This document shows, in pieces, positions 1 to 9,045 of a DNA stretch of 46,149 bases. Below the pieces are notes generated by a model. That model searched no databases. It was given only the letters and a program-made list of their open reading frames with translations, and was not told the origin of the DNA. The first letter of the stretch is position 1. Every line of letters begins with the position of its first letter. This DNA comes from an uncultured SAR116 cluster alpha proteobacterium (GTDB taxonomy: Bacteria; Pseudomonadota; Alphaproteobacteria; Puniceispirillales; Puniceispirillaceae). A program made the translations under genes and the position numbers. The stretch is taken from NCBI GenBank assembly GCA_902583715.1, contig CACHXC010000012.1, forward strand, positions 1-46,149, read 5' to 3'.

Positions 1-44
1 CAAGATAAAACCCACAAATAGCCCGTTAGAAGATTGAGTCAGCC

Positions 45-2840
45 ATGAATTATAAAGACACTGTATTTTTGCCGCGTACGGATTTCCCGATGCGGGCAGG
101 ATTGCCCAAAAAGGAACCTGAAATTTTACAAAACTGGCAACAGGTTGATCTGTATCGCAGACTTCGTGAAACCCGTCAGGGGGCACCAAAATTTATCCTT
201 CATGACGGCCCGCCCTATGCCAATGGACAGCTTCATATTGGCCATGCGCTGAATAAGATTTTGAAAGATGTGATCAATCGGTCGCAATCAATGTTAGGCA
301 AAGATGCCAATTATGTGCCGGGCTGGGACTGTCACGGCTTGCCCATCGAATGGAAAATCGAGGAACAATACCGCAAAAAAGGCAAAGACAAAGACGCGGT
401 GCCAACAGCCGAATTCCGTCAGGAGTGCCGCGATTTTGCCGCGCATTGGCTGGTGGTTCAGTCCACTGAATTTCAACGGCTTGGGGTGCTTGGGGACTGG
501 CAGTCGCCTTACACCACAATGGCCTATGAAGCCGAGGCAAAAATCGCCGAAGAACTTGGTAAGATTTTGATGGATGGTAGCCTTTATCGTGGTGCCAAAC
601 CGGTGATGTGGTCACCGGTTGAAAAAACTGCGCTTGCCGAGGCGGAAATTGAATATGAAGACCATACGTCGGTTACCATCTATGCGCGGTTCCCAGTGCA
701 ATCAAGCGCTTTGCAAGCGTTGCATAATGCCAGCATTGTGATTTGGACAACAACACCATGGACAATGCCCGGCAACCGCGCCATAGCGTATGGCGATGAT
801 ATCGCATACCGCATCATTGAAGTAACTGCGGTCAAAGACGATGTTCTTGTGCGCAAGGGTGATGTGCTTTGCCTCGCTGATGACTTATGCGACGTGGTGG
901 CGGATGCGCTTGGCATTACCGCGATGACCGCGCGCGCCACAGTGGCCGGGCATGAATTGGCTGGCACCATTGCGGCCCACCCGATGGCCGCTGATGGCTA
1001 TGATTTCGAGGTGCCATTGTTGGCGGGCAGTCATGTCACCACCGAACAAGGCACTGGCTTTGTGCATATTGCCCCAGGTCACGGTGTAGAAGATTATGAA
1101 TTAGCGCATCTGAAACATGGTATTGCCGTACCCGAAACAGTTGGTGAAGACGGGTATATTTTGCCGCATCTGCCGCTTTATGGTGGTATGCATGCGTTGC
1201 GTGATAATGCAAGAATTGCCGATATGATGGCACAGCATGGCGGTGTGATTGGCATTGGCAAATTGGTTCATTCCTATCCGCATTCTTGGCGGTCAAAGGC
1301 ACCAGTGATTTATCGCAACACGGCACAATGGTTTGTGTCGATGGAATCGCATGGGCTTCGTGATACAGCATTGGGTGAATTGGCTAAAACGGCATTTTAT
1401 CCAGCGGCTGGACAAAAACGTCTGACGTCAATGATCGCCCAGCGGCCCGACTGGTGTCTAAGCCGCCAGCGCGCGTGGGGTGTGCCGCTGACCATTTTTG
1501 TCAATAAGGAAACGGGCCAACCCTTGCGTGATCCGGCTGTGCATGCGCGTATTGTCGAGGCGATGCGCACCGAAGGGGCTGATTGCTGGTTCCTGCCTAA
1601 CGCCAGTCGCTTTTTGGGTAGCGATTATAGCGCTGATGATTATGAACAGGTCACCGATATCTTGGATGTATGGTTCGATAGCGGGTCAACACATGCTTTT
1701 GTTCTAGAAGACCGGCCTGACCTTGATAGCCCGGCGGATTTATATCTTGAGGGGTCTGACCAGCATCGTGGCTGGTTTCATTCTTCCTTATTGCAGTCGT
1801 GGGCGACCCGTGGCCGCGCCCCTTACAAGGGTGTGTTGACGCATGGGTTTGTGCTTGATGAACATGGTCGGAAAATGTCCAAATCACTGGGTAATGTGGT
1901 AACGCCGCAAGCGGTAATGGAACAAAATGGCGCAGATATTTTGCGTCTCTGGGTGGTTAGTTCAGATTATTATAATGATCTGCGAATCGGCCCGGAAATT
2001 ATCAAACGCATGACCGATACCTATCGGCGTTTCCGTAACACATTGCGTTATCTGTTGGGCGCTCTAGATGGCTATGATCAGGCAGAGCAGGTGGGTTATG
2101 ATGATATGCCTGATCTTGAAAAATGGGTGCTGCATCGGATTGCCACTTTGGATGATCGTATCTGTCGTATGACAGAAAGCTATGATTTTCACGGTATTTT
2201 TACCGAGTTGCATCAGTTTTGTAACAGTGATCTGTCAGCCTTCTATTTTGAAATCAGAAAAGACATGCTGTATTGCGACCTGCCAGGGTCCACAGGTCGG
2301 CGGGCCTGCCGAACCGTGATGCAAGAATTATTCAACCGGTTAACAGCATGGTTAGCCCCGATCATTTGTTTTACTGCCGAAGAAGCGTGGCAGGCCTATG
2401 TTGGTGATCCAGAAAACTCGGTTCATTTACGGCAATATGATGCGGTACCTGCTAACTGGCGCAATGACGATATAGACGCAAATTGGTCGCTCATCCGTCA
2501 GGTACGCCAAGTGGTGATGAGCGCCCTCGAAAAAGCCCGCAATGATGGGGCGATCGGCGCGTCACTTCAGGCCGCCCCGCAGGTTTATGTCACTGCGGCT
2601 ATGCAATCGGCATTTGACGGACAGGATGCGGCTACCCTTTTTATCACCTCGGCGGCAACAATTGTGACAGATCCGCCGCCAGCTGATGCCTTCCGGCTGG
2701 ATACAGTGGCTGATGTGGCGGTGGGATTCGCTGTTGCGACAGGTGGTAAATGCGCACGCTGCTGGAAAGTCATGCCAGAAGTAACTGCCGATGATGGCAT
2801 CTGCAAACGGTGTGACGATGTTGTTGCAACGCTTGCCTGA
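45..2840 (+). CDS. ileS: Isoleucyl-tRNA synthetase
   Basis: Charges tRNA-Ile with isoleucine and edits mischarged valine in the cytoplasm. The 931-residue product has the usual length for a bacterial IleS. The class I HIGH motif is at residues 64-67 inside PPYANGQLHIGHALNK, and the KMSKS loop is near residue 610 (GRKMSKSLGNV). The CP1 editing domain lies between them, and an anticodon-binding helical domain follows. The C-terminus keeps a four-cysteine zinc site (CARCW, then CKRC) about 20 residues from the end, as in the bacterial mupirocin-sensitive type. It precedes lspA by 29 bp, the common ileS-lspA arrangement, so the two are probably co-transcribed. No strong Shine-Dalgarno is visible before the ATG. 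The identification is secure. Confidence 0.98.
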   Translation: MNYKDTVFLPRTDFPMRAGLPKKEPEILQNWQQVDLYRRLRETRQGAPKFILHDGPPYANGQLHIGHALNKILKDVINRSQSMLGKDANYVPGWDCHGLPIEWKIEEQYRKKGKDKDAVPTAEFRQECRDFAAHWLVVQSTEFQRLGVLGDWQSPYTTMAYEAEAKIAEELGKILMDGSLYRGAKPVMWSPVEKTALAEAEIEYEDHTSVTIYARFPVQSSALQALHNASIVIWTTTPWTMPGNRAIAYGDDIAYRIIEVTAVKDDVLVRKGDVLCLADDLCDVVADALGITAMTARATVAGHELAGTIAAHPMAADGYDFEVPLLAGSHVTTEQGTGFVHIAPGHGVEDYELAHLKHGIAVPETVGEDGYILPHLPLYGGMHALRDNARIADMMAQHGGVIGIGKLVHSYPHSWRSKAPVIYRNTAQWFVSMESHGLRDTALGELAKTAFYPAAGQKRLTSMIAQRPDWCLSRQRAWGVPLTIFVNKETGQPLRDPAVHARIVEAMRTEGADCWFLPNASRFLGSDYSADDYEQVTDILDVWFDSGSTHAFVLEDRPDLDSPADLYLEGSDQHRGWFHSSLLQSWATRGRAPYKGVLTHGFVLDEHGRKMSKSLGNVVTPQAVMEQNGADILRLWVVSSDYYNDLRIGPEIIKRMTDTYRRFRNTLRYLLGALDGYDQAEQVGYDDMPDLEKWVLHRIATLDDRICRMTESYDFHGIFTELHQFCNSDLSAFYFEIRKDMLYCDLPGSTGRRACRTVMQELFNRLTAWLAPIICFTAEEAWQAYVGDPENSVHLRQYDAVPANWRNDDIDANWSLIRQVRQVVMSALEKARNDGAIGASLQAAPQVYVTAAMQSAFDGQDAATLFITSAATIVTDPPPADAFRLDTVADVAVGFAVATGGKCARCWKVMPEVTADDGICKRCDDVVATLA

Positions 2841-2869
2841 CCATATACGGCCATAACGAAAGATGTGCC

Positions 2870-3379
2870 ATGACCGAAAATAATGACGAACAGGAGCCAG
2901 TGGTCCGGCCTATGCGTCTGGTGTTTTGTGCCATATTTGTGCCGATCGTGCTGGCTGATCAGGCCACCAAACAGATCATGCTGGATTTGATTTTTAACCC
3001 ACCCCGCCGCATTGAAATTCTAGCCATATTTAATCTTGTGCCGGTGTGGAACCGGGGGATGAGTTTTGGTATGCTCGCCGGTGGCGGGGCCTTGGTCCCG
3101 ATTGCTTTGACCAGCTTGGCAATTGCGGTTTCTGCATGGCTGTTTTGGATGGTGCCGCGTCTGCACCGCGTGCAGCGGTTGGCGGCGGCATGTATCGCTG
3201 GTGGGGCGATTGGCAATGCGATTGACCGATTGCGTTTTGGCAAGGTTGTTGATTTTATAGACCTGCATTATGCTGGCGTACACTGGCCGGCGTTTAATCT
3301 GGCTGATGCGGCGATAACGATAGGCGCAGTGTTGTGGGGCTACAGTATTCTGCGTGAACAGGAGACAAGTCGGATATGA
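2870..3379 (+). CDS. lspA: Lipoprotein signal peptidase (signal peptidase II)
   Basis: Inner-membrane aspartyl protease that cleaves the signal peptide of prolipoproteins just before the lipidated cysteine. The 169-residue product has four predicted membrane helices. Both catalytic aspartate motifs are visible: GNAIDRL near residue 118 and FNLADA near residue 145. The N-terminal LADQATK motif matches the conserved first aspartate region. Its last four bases overlap the start of the next gene (ATGA), which encodes a lipoprotein and therefore a probable substrate. It sits directly after ileS, a classic bacterial pairing. Confidence 0.97.
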   Translation: MTENNDEQEPVVRPMRLVFCAIFVPIVLADQATKQIMLDLIFNPPRRIEILAIFNLVPVWNRGMSFGMLAGGGALVPIALTSLAIAVSAWLFWMVPRLHRVQRLAAACIAGGAIGNAIDRLRFGKVVDFIDLHYAGVHWPAFNLADAAITIGAVLWGYSILREQETSRI

Positions 3380-3897
3380 GCAAGCATGTAATGACCGCTG
3401 GGATCACAATGGCGTTGCTGGTAGGGCTCGCCGGGTGCTCGGATTTTCGCCGCGCGGTGGGCACTGAAAAATCATCACCTGATGAATTTGAGGTGGTGGT
3501 GCGGCCGCCATTGTCTTTGCCGCCGGGTTTCACTGATCGGCCCGAAGATATTATTGCCAAGGATAAAAAGGCGACTGGTGTTGATGCTGAAACCAGCGCT
3601 GAAGCCACATTGGCGGTTGGGAATATTGCTACGGGTGATTTTGAACAGCTGTTTGATTTTTCCAGTGTGCCTGATGACATCCGGGCCAAAGTTGATGCTG
3701 AAACCTATGGCATTCAGCTAGAAAATCGGTTGCCGTTGCAACAACTCTTTGGCGGCCTGCCAGATATTGGCCCGGTTCTCGATAAGATGGCAGAGGATGC
3801 GCGTCTGCGCAAAGCCCGTCAGGATGGCCGTTTGCCAACCGACGAAGCGACCTTGGCAACGGATCCGACGAGCGATAAGCCGGTGGCGGTTCAGTAG
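3376..3897 (+). CDS. Lipoprotein, BamF/DUF3035-like
   Basis: A 173-residue predicted outer-membrane lipoprotein. The N-terminus is a short signal peptide ending in the lipobox LAGC, so the mature protein would begin at about Cys21. It is followed by SDFRRAVG and a proline-rich VVVRPPLSLPPGF segment, the hallmark of the DUF3035 family of alphaproteobacteria. As I recall, that family is related to the BamF subunit of the beta-barrel assembly machine in Caulobacter. The rest is polar and acidic, with no recognisable catalytic motif. The start codon overlaps the lspA stop (ATGA), indicating translational coupling. Lipoprotein status is well supported; a role in outer-membrane protein assembly is inferred from the family. 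Confidence 0.75.
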   Translation: MSKHVMTAGITMALLVGLAGCSDFRRAVGTEKSSPDEFEVVVRPPLSLPPGFTDRPEDIIAKDKKATGVDAETSAEATLAVGNIATGDFEQLFDFSSVPDDIRAKVDAETYGIQLENRLPLQQLFGGLPDIGPVLDKMAEDARLRKARQDGRLPTDEATLATDPTSDKPVAVQ

Positions 3898-3908
3898 CGA
3901 GACAATCA

Positions 3909-5786
3909 ATGGACAAAATACGGCAACTTCCCGACCGGTTGATTAACCAGATCGCCGCCGGTGAAGTGGTCGAACGGCCAGCCAGCGCGGTAAAGGAACT
4001 TGTCGAAAATGCGCTTGATGCTGGGGCAACAAAGCTGGCAATTGCGCTGAAATCAGGCGGCATTGATGAAATTACAGTCTGTGATAATGGGCGCGGAATG
4101 GATGCAGATGACATGCAACTGGCGATCCGCCGCCATGCCACCTCAAAATTGCCTGAAGATAGCCTTGTTGAAATCCGAAGTTTAGGGTTTCGCGGTGAGG
4201 CATTGCCGTCAATTGGCGCGGTTGCCCGGCTTAGCATCACCTCAATAACGGTGGGGGCGCCGCATGGCTGGCGATTGGTTGTTGATGCCGGAATTCAACA
4301 TGGCCCAGACCCGGCGGCCCTGCCAAATGGCAGTGTGATCTCGGTCACACAGCTTTTCAAATCGGTACCGGCACGTCTGAAATTTTTAAAGACCGTACGC
4401 ACCGAGCACGGTCAATGCCTTGATGTGATCAAACGGCTGGCGATGGCCTGGCCGCAGGTCGGATTTCATGTCACCGCGGATGATCGGGTGGTGCTTGATT
4501 TGCCAGCCGTTATGCCAGATCAGGCTGGCCAACAACAACGTATCGGCAGCATCCTGGGCCGGGCTTTTGCCAATGAAGCGGCTGTTCTGGACGCCCGGCG
4601 TGATCACATTCATCTGACTGGATTTGCGGGTTTGCCAACCATGAACCGGCCAACAACAGCGCATGTGTATTTATTTGTAAATGGGCGGCCGGTGCATGAT
4701 CGTCGTTTGCTTGGGGCGATCAGGGCCGGATATGGCGATACTCTGCCACGTGGGCGGTATCCGATGTCGGTTCTGTTTATCACCCTGCCAAACGTTGATC
4801 TTGATGTGAATGTGCATCCAGCAAAGGCCGAAGTGCGTTTCAAAGATGCCGCGGCGGTGCGCAGTTTGCTGGTGGGGGCATTATCCGCAAAAATGCGTGA
4901 TGCCAGCATTATGGCGACCGCCGATAATGGTGCCGCCGCCCTTCGGAAATTTGCCAGCAATGCAACTATGCAGGCCGGTCAAGCTTCATATAGTGATCCA
5001 TCTCTATTACGTAACAGATCGGCAAGCCATCTATCAGCCGGTAGCCTGGCGCGGTACGGCGATGCCCCAACGATTTTGTCCGCAGATGCCAAGCATGCGG
5101 CGGTGGCGTTTCACCATCCCCAGTCAGGTGATGATTTACTTGCCGGTCACGCCCAACCAACCGCGCCGGTGATAGCACCGCATACAGATGACGATATCTA
5201 TCGTAATGACCAATTGGGCGCGGCCCGTGCCCAGCTCCACAAAACCTATATCGTGGCAGAAACGCACGACGGCATCACCATCATTGACCAGCACGCGGCG
5301 CATGAACGTTTGGTTATGGAGCAAATGAAAGCAGACATTGCTGGTAAGGGGGTCATGTCGCAACAGCTGTTACTGCCAGAAATTGTCTCTTTGCTGGACC
5401 ATTATTGCGCGGCTATTACCGAGGCATCTGACTGGCTGGCTAGAATGGGGCTTGTTGTGGATGGGTTTGGCGCGGGGGCTGTTATTGTGCGCGCAACACC
5501 AGCCTTGCTTGGCACCCCAGATATCGTTCAACTGGTCACAGATATCGCTGAAGAACTGGTAGAGCTTGGTGATAGCCAAAGTTTGGATGACCGCATCAAT
5601 CACATTTTGGCAACCTTGTCTTGTCATGGATCGGTGAGGGCCGGCCGGGCGCTAAATGGTGCTGAGATGAATAGGCTATTACGCGATATGGAAGCCACGC
5701 CGCGATCTGGCCAGTGCAATCATGGCCGCCCGACATGGGTCAAGCTATCGCTTGCTGATATTGAAAAATTATTTGGCCGGCGCTAG
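3909..5786 (+). CDS. mutL: DNA mismatch repair protein MutL (endonuclease type)
   Basis: Coordinates methyl- or clamp-directed mismatch repair between MutS and downstream nucleases. The N-terminal GHKL ATPase domain shows NQIAAGEVVERPASAVKE with the general-base glutamate at about E30, followed by DNGRGM, ATSKL and LGFRGEAL. A variable linker covers roughly residues 330-430. The C-terminal dimerisation domain carries the metal-binding endonuclease motif DQHAxxExxxxE (from D460), plus SCHGSVRAG near residue 572 and QCNHGRPT near 602. The protein should therefore nick DNA itself, as in most bacteria that lack MutH. Length 625 is normal. It starts 11 bp after the lipoprotein gene. Confidence 0.97.
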   Translation: MDKIRQLPDRLINQIAAGEVVERPASAVKELVENALDAGATKLAIALKSGGIDEITVCDNGRGMDADDMQLAIRRHATSKLPEDSLVEIRSLGFRGEALPSIGAVARLSITSITVGAPHGWRLVVDAGIQHGPDPAALPNGSVISVTQLFKSVPARLKFLKTVRTEHGQCLDVIKRLAMAWPQVGFHVTADDRVVLDLPAVMPDQAGQQQRIGSILGRAFANEAAVLDARRDHIHLTGFAGLPTMNRPTTAHVYLFVNGRPVHDRRLLGAIRAGYGDTLPRGRYPMSVLFITLPNVDLDVNVHPAKAEVRFKDAAAVRSLLVGALSAKMRDASIMATADNGAAALRKFASNATMQAGQASYSDPSLLRNRSASHLSAGSLARYGDAPTILSADAKHAAVAFHHPQSGDDLLAGHAQPTAPVIAPHTDDDIYRNDQLGAARAQLHKTYIVAETHDGITIIDQHAAHERLVMEQMKADIAGKGVMSQQLLLPEIVSLLDHYCAAITEASDWLARMGLVVDGFGAGAVIVRATPALLGTPDIVQLVTDIAEELVELGDSQSLDDRINHILATLSCHGSVRAGRALNGAEMNRLLRDMEATPRSGQCNHGRPTWVKLSLADIEKLFGRR

Positions 5787-5809
5787 GCCATGACCCGCAC
5801 TGCGCTCTG

Positions 5810-6379
5810 TCAGGCACTATATGTGAAAAAATGCAAAGCGGCTTTGCCATAGATGCGGGTTTCGTCATGTGTCAGCAACGCCGTGGTAAGCTGGCCGTAA
5901 TCTATGGTTTCAGATTTATGTGTTTCCAGAATGAGAATGGCGCCGGCCGCTAACCCGCCCAAGGACTGCAGGGTAAGGGCGGTTTGTTGTCCACCGCCAC
6001 TATGATAGGGGGCATCTGCAAATAACATTGTGGCCGGTGCATGCGGCCAATGAGGCAGGCTGGTGGCATCACCGGCAATGATCTGGCAACGGTCATGCAT
6101 ATCAAGTTTTTTTATATTTGCCCGCAAAACTGTCAGCGCCTGTGCGGTCTGTTCAATAAAATAGGCTGATGCTGCACCGCGTGACAGGGCTTCAAGCCCA
6201 ACTGCGCCGGTGCCGGCAAAGGCGTCAATGACCACGGCCCCAGTCAAGGCCCGGCCGAACCGCCCGCCATCAAGAATATTAAAAAGTGACTCGCGCACCC
6301 GGTCGGCGGTGGGCCGGGTGTTAGCGGCGTCTAATTTTGTTAATTTTGCGCCGCGGCGGCTTCCGGCTATGATTCGCAT
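5810..6379 (-). CDS. rsmD: 16S rRNA (guanine(966)-N(2))-methyltransferase RsmD
   Basis: Methylates N2 of G966 in 16S rRNA during 30S assembly. The 189-residue product begins MRIIAGSRRGAKL, the standard RsmD start, and has the TRPTADRVRE signature and the SAM-binding motif DAFAGTGAVG at residues 52-61. The catalytic (D/N)PPY motif reads DAPY (residues 122-125), a deviation from the family. The start codon lies 59 nt inside the upstream pseudouridine synthase gene in a different frame, and a good Shine-Dalgarno (AGAGGA, about 5 nt away) sits within that coding sequence. The start is therefore well supported despite the overlap. Family assignment is firm. Confidence 0.93.
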   Translation of the reverse strand: MRIIAGSRRGAKLTKLDAANTRPTADRVRESLFNILDGGRFGRALTGAVVIDAFAGTGAVGLEALSRGAASAYFIEQTAQALTVLRANIKKLDMHDRCQIIAGDATSLPHWPHAPATMLFADAPYHSGGGQQTALTLQSLGGLAAGAILILETHKSETIDYGQLTTALLTHDETRIYGKAALHFFTYSA

Positions 6380-7184
6380 GCTGTCCTCTTTTGCTTGCCG
6401 TCAAAGTCGCCCGGTCATCATTTGGCCCCGGCGGTGCTAGGCCAAGCTGGTCGGCAATAATCCGTGGGCGGATCTGCTCGACCTCGCCATCATCCAGATC
6501 ACCAAGCTGAAACGGCCCGTATGAGACCCGGATCAAGCGGCTGACCTGATGGCCAAGATGTTCCATGATGCGCCGGATTTCGCGGTTTTTGCCTTCTCTA
6601 ATCGCCATTGTAAGCCACGCATTGCTGGCCATCTGCCGATCTAGTTTGGCGATCACCTGACCATAGGTGATGCCATCAATGGTGACGCCTTTGGCCAGAC
6701 TGGCAAGCTGCTCTTCATTCACATGGCCTTGCACTCGCACACGATATTTGCGGCTCCAACCCGTCGATGGCAATTCAAGGTGGCGGGCCAAATCACCATC
6801 ATTTGTTAGTAACAATAGCCCTTCAGAATCCATATCGAGACGGCCAACCGTCATCACTCGCGGCAAATGTCCGGGCAATTTATCAAATATGGTTTCGCGA
6901 TTTTTTTCATCACGCGCACTGACCACCAACCCACGGGGTTTGTAATAGCGCCAGAGCCGTGCCGGTTCGCGTTCAGGAAGTGGTTTATTATCAACGCTAA
7001 CAACGTCACTTGGCGTCACATTCAGTGCCGGGCTGTTGATAATTTCGCCATTTACCGCAACCCGCCCGTCACGAATGCGGGCTTCGGCATCGCGGCGGGA
7101 ACAGATGCCAGCACGCGCAATTCGTTTGGCGATGCGTTCTGGTTCGGTATCCTTATCAAGGGTAAAGCTGGGTTTTTGGTTCAT
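6321..7184 (-). CDS. rRNA pseudouridine synthase, RsuA/RluB family
   Basis: Isomerises uridine to pseudouridine in rRNA. An N-terminal S4 RNA-binding domain (RIAKRIARAGICSRRDAE) precedes the catalytic domain with the signature GRLDMDSEGLLLL, in which the aspartate at about residue 117 is the nucleophile. The C-terminus is a strongly basic tail ending RRKINKIRRR that is overprinted on the first codons of rsmD. I chose the ATG at 7184 (MNQKPSF); a TTG 36 nt upstream is the only longer option and neither has a clear Shine-Dalgarno. RluB (23S U2605) is the likeliest member, but RsuA/RluE cannot be excluded by reading. It forms a two-gene unit with rsmD and diverges from tadA. Confidence 0.9.
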   Translation of the reverse strand: MNQKPSFTLDKDTEPERIAKRIARAGICSRRDAEARIRDGRVAVNGEIINSPALNVTPSDVVSVDNKPLPEREPARLWRYYKPRGLVVSARDEKNRETIFDKLPGHLPRVMTVGRLDMDSEGLLLLTNDGDLARHLELPSTGWSRKYRVRVQGHVNEEQLASLAKGVTIDGITYGQVIAKLDRQMASNAWLTMAIREGKNREIRRIMEHLGHQVSRLIRVSYGPFQLGDLDDGEVEQIRPRIIADQLGLAPPGPNDDRATLTASKRGQHANHSRKPPRRKINKIRRR

Positions 7185-7268
7185 TTGTAACGATGTAAAC
7201 GGAAACAGGTCAATAGGCAAATTACAAATGCATTTGGAGTTTTGCTGGTTTTATGCGACCACATAAAG

Positions 7269-7718
7269 ATGAGCCCAGCTAGCCATATGAATGTTGTGAT
7301 TGACGCCGCTAGGCGTGCGGCGGCGGCTGGCGAAGTGCCGGTTGCGGCGGCGGTTATAGATGCTGATGGACAGATCATCGTTGTCGCAGAAAACCGCATG
7401 ACACGTGACGCCAAAGCGACAAGCCATGCGGAATTACTGGCGCTTCAGGCGGCGATGACCATCACCGGCAAAAGCCGTCTTGATGGGTATGATTTATGGG
7501 TAACGCTGGAACCATGTGCGATGTGCGCTGGGGCCATCGCCCATGCACGGATCAGGCGGCTATATTTTGCCGCAAGCGATCCAAAGGGCGGGGCGGTTGA
7601 GTCAGGTGTCCGGTTTTTTGACTCGCCAACATGCCATCACAAGCCAGATATTTATGGTGGTATTCAGGCGGCGGCGGCACAACATCTGTTGACCGGTTTT
7701 TTTGCGGCGCGTCGCTAA
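7269..7718 (+). CDS. tadA: tRNA(adenosine(34)) deaminase TadA
   Basis: Deaminates adenosine 34 of tRNA-Arg(ACG) to inosine. The zinc and catalytic motif HAE (residues 53-55 from the chosen start) and the PCAMC metal site (82-86) are intact, followed by GAIAHARIRRLYF and the PKGGAVESG segment characteristic of TadA rather than of cytidine or guanine deaminases. About 149 residues is normal. The start is uncertain: ATG at 7269 gives MSPASHMNVV, a second ATG lies at 7287, and a TTG at 7242 is less likely. The gene diverges from the pseudouridine synthase, and its 3' end overlaps purD by 4 bp tail to tail. Confidence 0.95.
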   Translation: MSPASHMNVVIDAARRAAAAGEVPVAAAVIDADGQIIVVAENRMTRDAKATSHAELLALQAAMTITGKSRLDGYDLWVTLEPCAMCAGAIAHARIRRLYFAASDPKGGAVESGVRFFDSPTCHHKPDIYGGIQAAAAQHLLTGFFAARR

Positions 7719-8989
7719 CCGGAAAAACCGCGCCAGCTGTTGGCAATATCGCGGCGATAAAATCCCTCCGGCCAGTCGATTTGCGCCACAGCGTCATACG
7801 CCTTGGCACGAGCGGCTTCTGCGGTATCGCCAAGTCCGGTGACCGCCAACACCCGGCCACCCACCGCGGTCACCTGACCGTTTGCATCAAGGGCGGTGCC
7901 GGCGTGAAACACCAATTGATCATTCTGATTATCAGCCGCGGTCATATTTTTAATCGCACTGCCTTTGTTATAGGTCCCCGGGTAGCCTTGATTGGCCATC
8001 ACCACAGTGACCGCATGGCGACTGTCCCAGCGCATATCAAAATGCCCCAGACTGTTATTGATCGTGGCCAGCATGGCACTGACAATGTCAGTTCTCAGAC
8101 GGGGTAAAATCACCTGTGCCTCTGGATCACCAAAGCGGCAATTAAATTCGATGACGTGCGGCCCGGTTTCGGTCAACATCAGACCAACATAAAGAACGCC
8201 GCGATAGGGCGTGCCTTCGTCATGCATGCCGCTGGCAACCGGTTTGACCACCCGTTCCATTACCTCATTTTCAAGCTCAGCACTTAGCCGCGGTGCAGGT
8301 GAAATTGCCCCCATGCCACCAGTATTCGGGCCAGTGTCGCCATCAAACGCGCGTTTATGGTCTTGTGCGGTCGCCATCAAAATTGCATTTTCGCCGTCAA
8401 GAAGCGCAAAGAGTGACGCTTCTGACCCGCTGATTCTTTGTTCGATCACAAGCCGGGCACTGGCGGCACCGAATTGGCCGTCAAGCATCTGTTTGGCGGC
8501 TTGTTTGGCTTGTGCGGCGGTGTCGGCAACAACAACGCCTTTGCCGGCGGCTAGCCCATCAGCTTTGATCACACAACTGCCAAGTGCATCAATATGCTGA
8601 CAGGCGGCGGCGTAATCATCCACCGGGAAAAAGGCTGGTTGAGGAATGTTGTGGCGTTGACAAAATGCCCGGGCAAATTCCTTTGACCCTTCAAGTTTGG
8701 CGGCCGCGGCCGTTGGGCCAAAGGCGGGAATGTTGCGCGCGTTCAGCTTGTCAACCAATCCCAGAACCAGTGGCACTTCAGGCCCAACAACCACCAGATC
8801 AGCCGGCATCGCCGCCGCGTAATCGCAAATGGCATCAATGTCATCGGCCGCAATGTCAACCAATTCGCCATAAGGCGCCATGCCCGGATTGCCGGGGGCA
8901 ATCACCAATTGCTGGGTCAGCGGTGAGTCAGCAATCGACCAGGCCAGCGCATGTTCGCGGCCCCCACTGCCGATAAGTAAAATCTTCAT
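7715..8989 (-). CDS. purD: Phosphoribosylamine-glycine ligase (GAR synthetase)
   Basis: Second step of purine synthesis: joins phosphoribosylamine and glycine using ATP. The 424-residue product starts MKILLIGSGGREHALAW, the standard PurD opening. It contains the ATP-grasp segments VIKADGLAAGKGVVVADT, DHKRAFDGDTGPNTGGMGA and EFNCRFGDPEAQ. A good Shine-Dalgarno (AAAGGAT, about 10 nt) precedes the ATG. It diverges from xseA across a 56-bp gap that contains a perfect 10-bp GC palindrome at 9011-9020. No other pur genes are nearby. Confidence 0.98.
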   Translation of the reverse strand: MKILLIGSGGREHALAWSIADSPLTQQLVIAPGNPGMAPYGELVDIAADDIDAICDYAAAMPADLVVVGPEVPLVLGLVDKLNARNIPAFGPTAAAAKLEGSKEFARAFCQRHNIPQPAFFPVDDYAAACQHIDALGSCVIKADGLAAGKGVVVADTAAQAKQAAKQMLDGQFGAASARLVIEQRISGSEASLFALLDGENAILMATAQDHKRAFDGDTGPNTGGMGAISPAPRLSAELENEVMERVVKPVASGMHDEGTPYRGVLYVGLMLTETGPHVIEFNCRFGDPEAQVILPRLRTDIVSAMLATINNSLGHFDMRWDSRHAVTVVMANQGYPGTYNKGSAIKNMTAADNQNDQLVFHAGTALDANGQVTAVGGRVLAVTGLGDTAEAARAKAYDAVAQIDWPEGFYRRDIANSWRGFSG

Positions 8990-9045
8990 AATTTGCTATC
9001 CTTTGGAGTTGCGGCGCCGCCAATATGCCATAGTATGAAGCGGTT

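Noticed and set aside
3629-4240. 203-codon frame antisense to the lipoprotein and mutL
   Set aside because: Spans two genuine genes on the other strand and shows low-complexity Ser/Ala composition typical of shadow frames.
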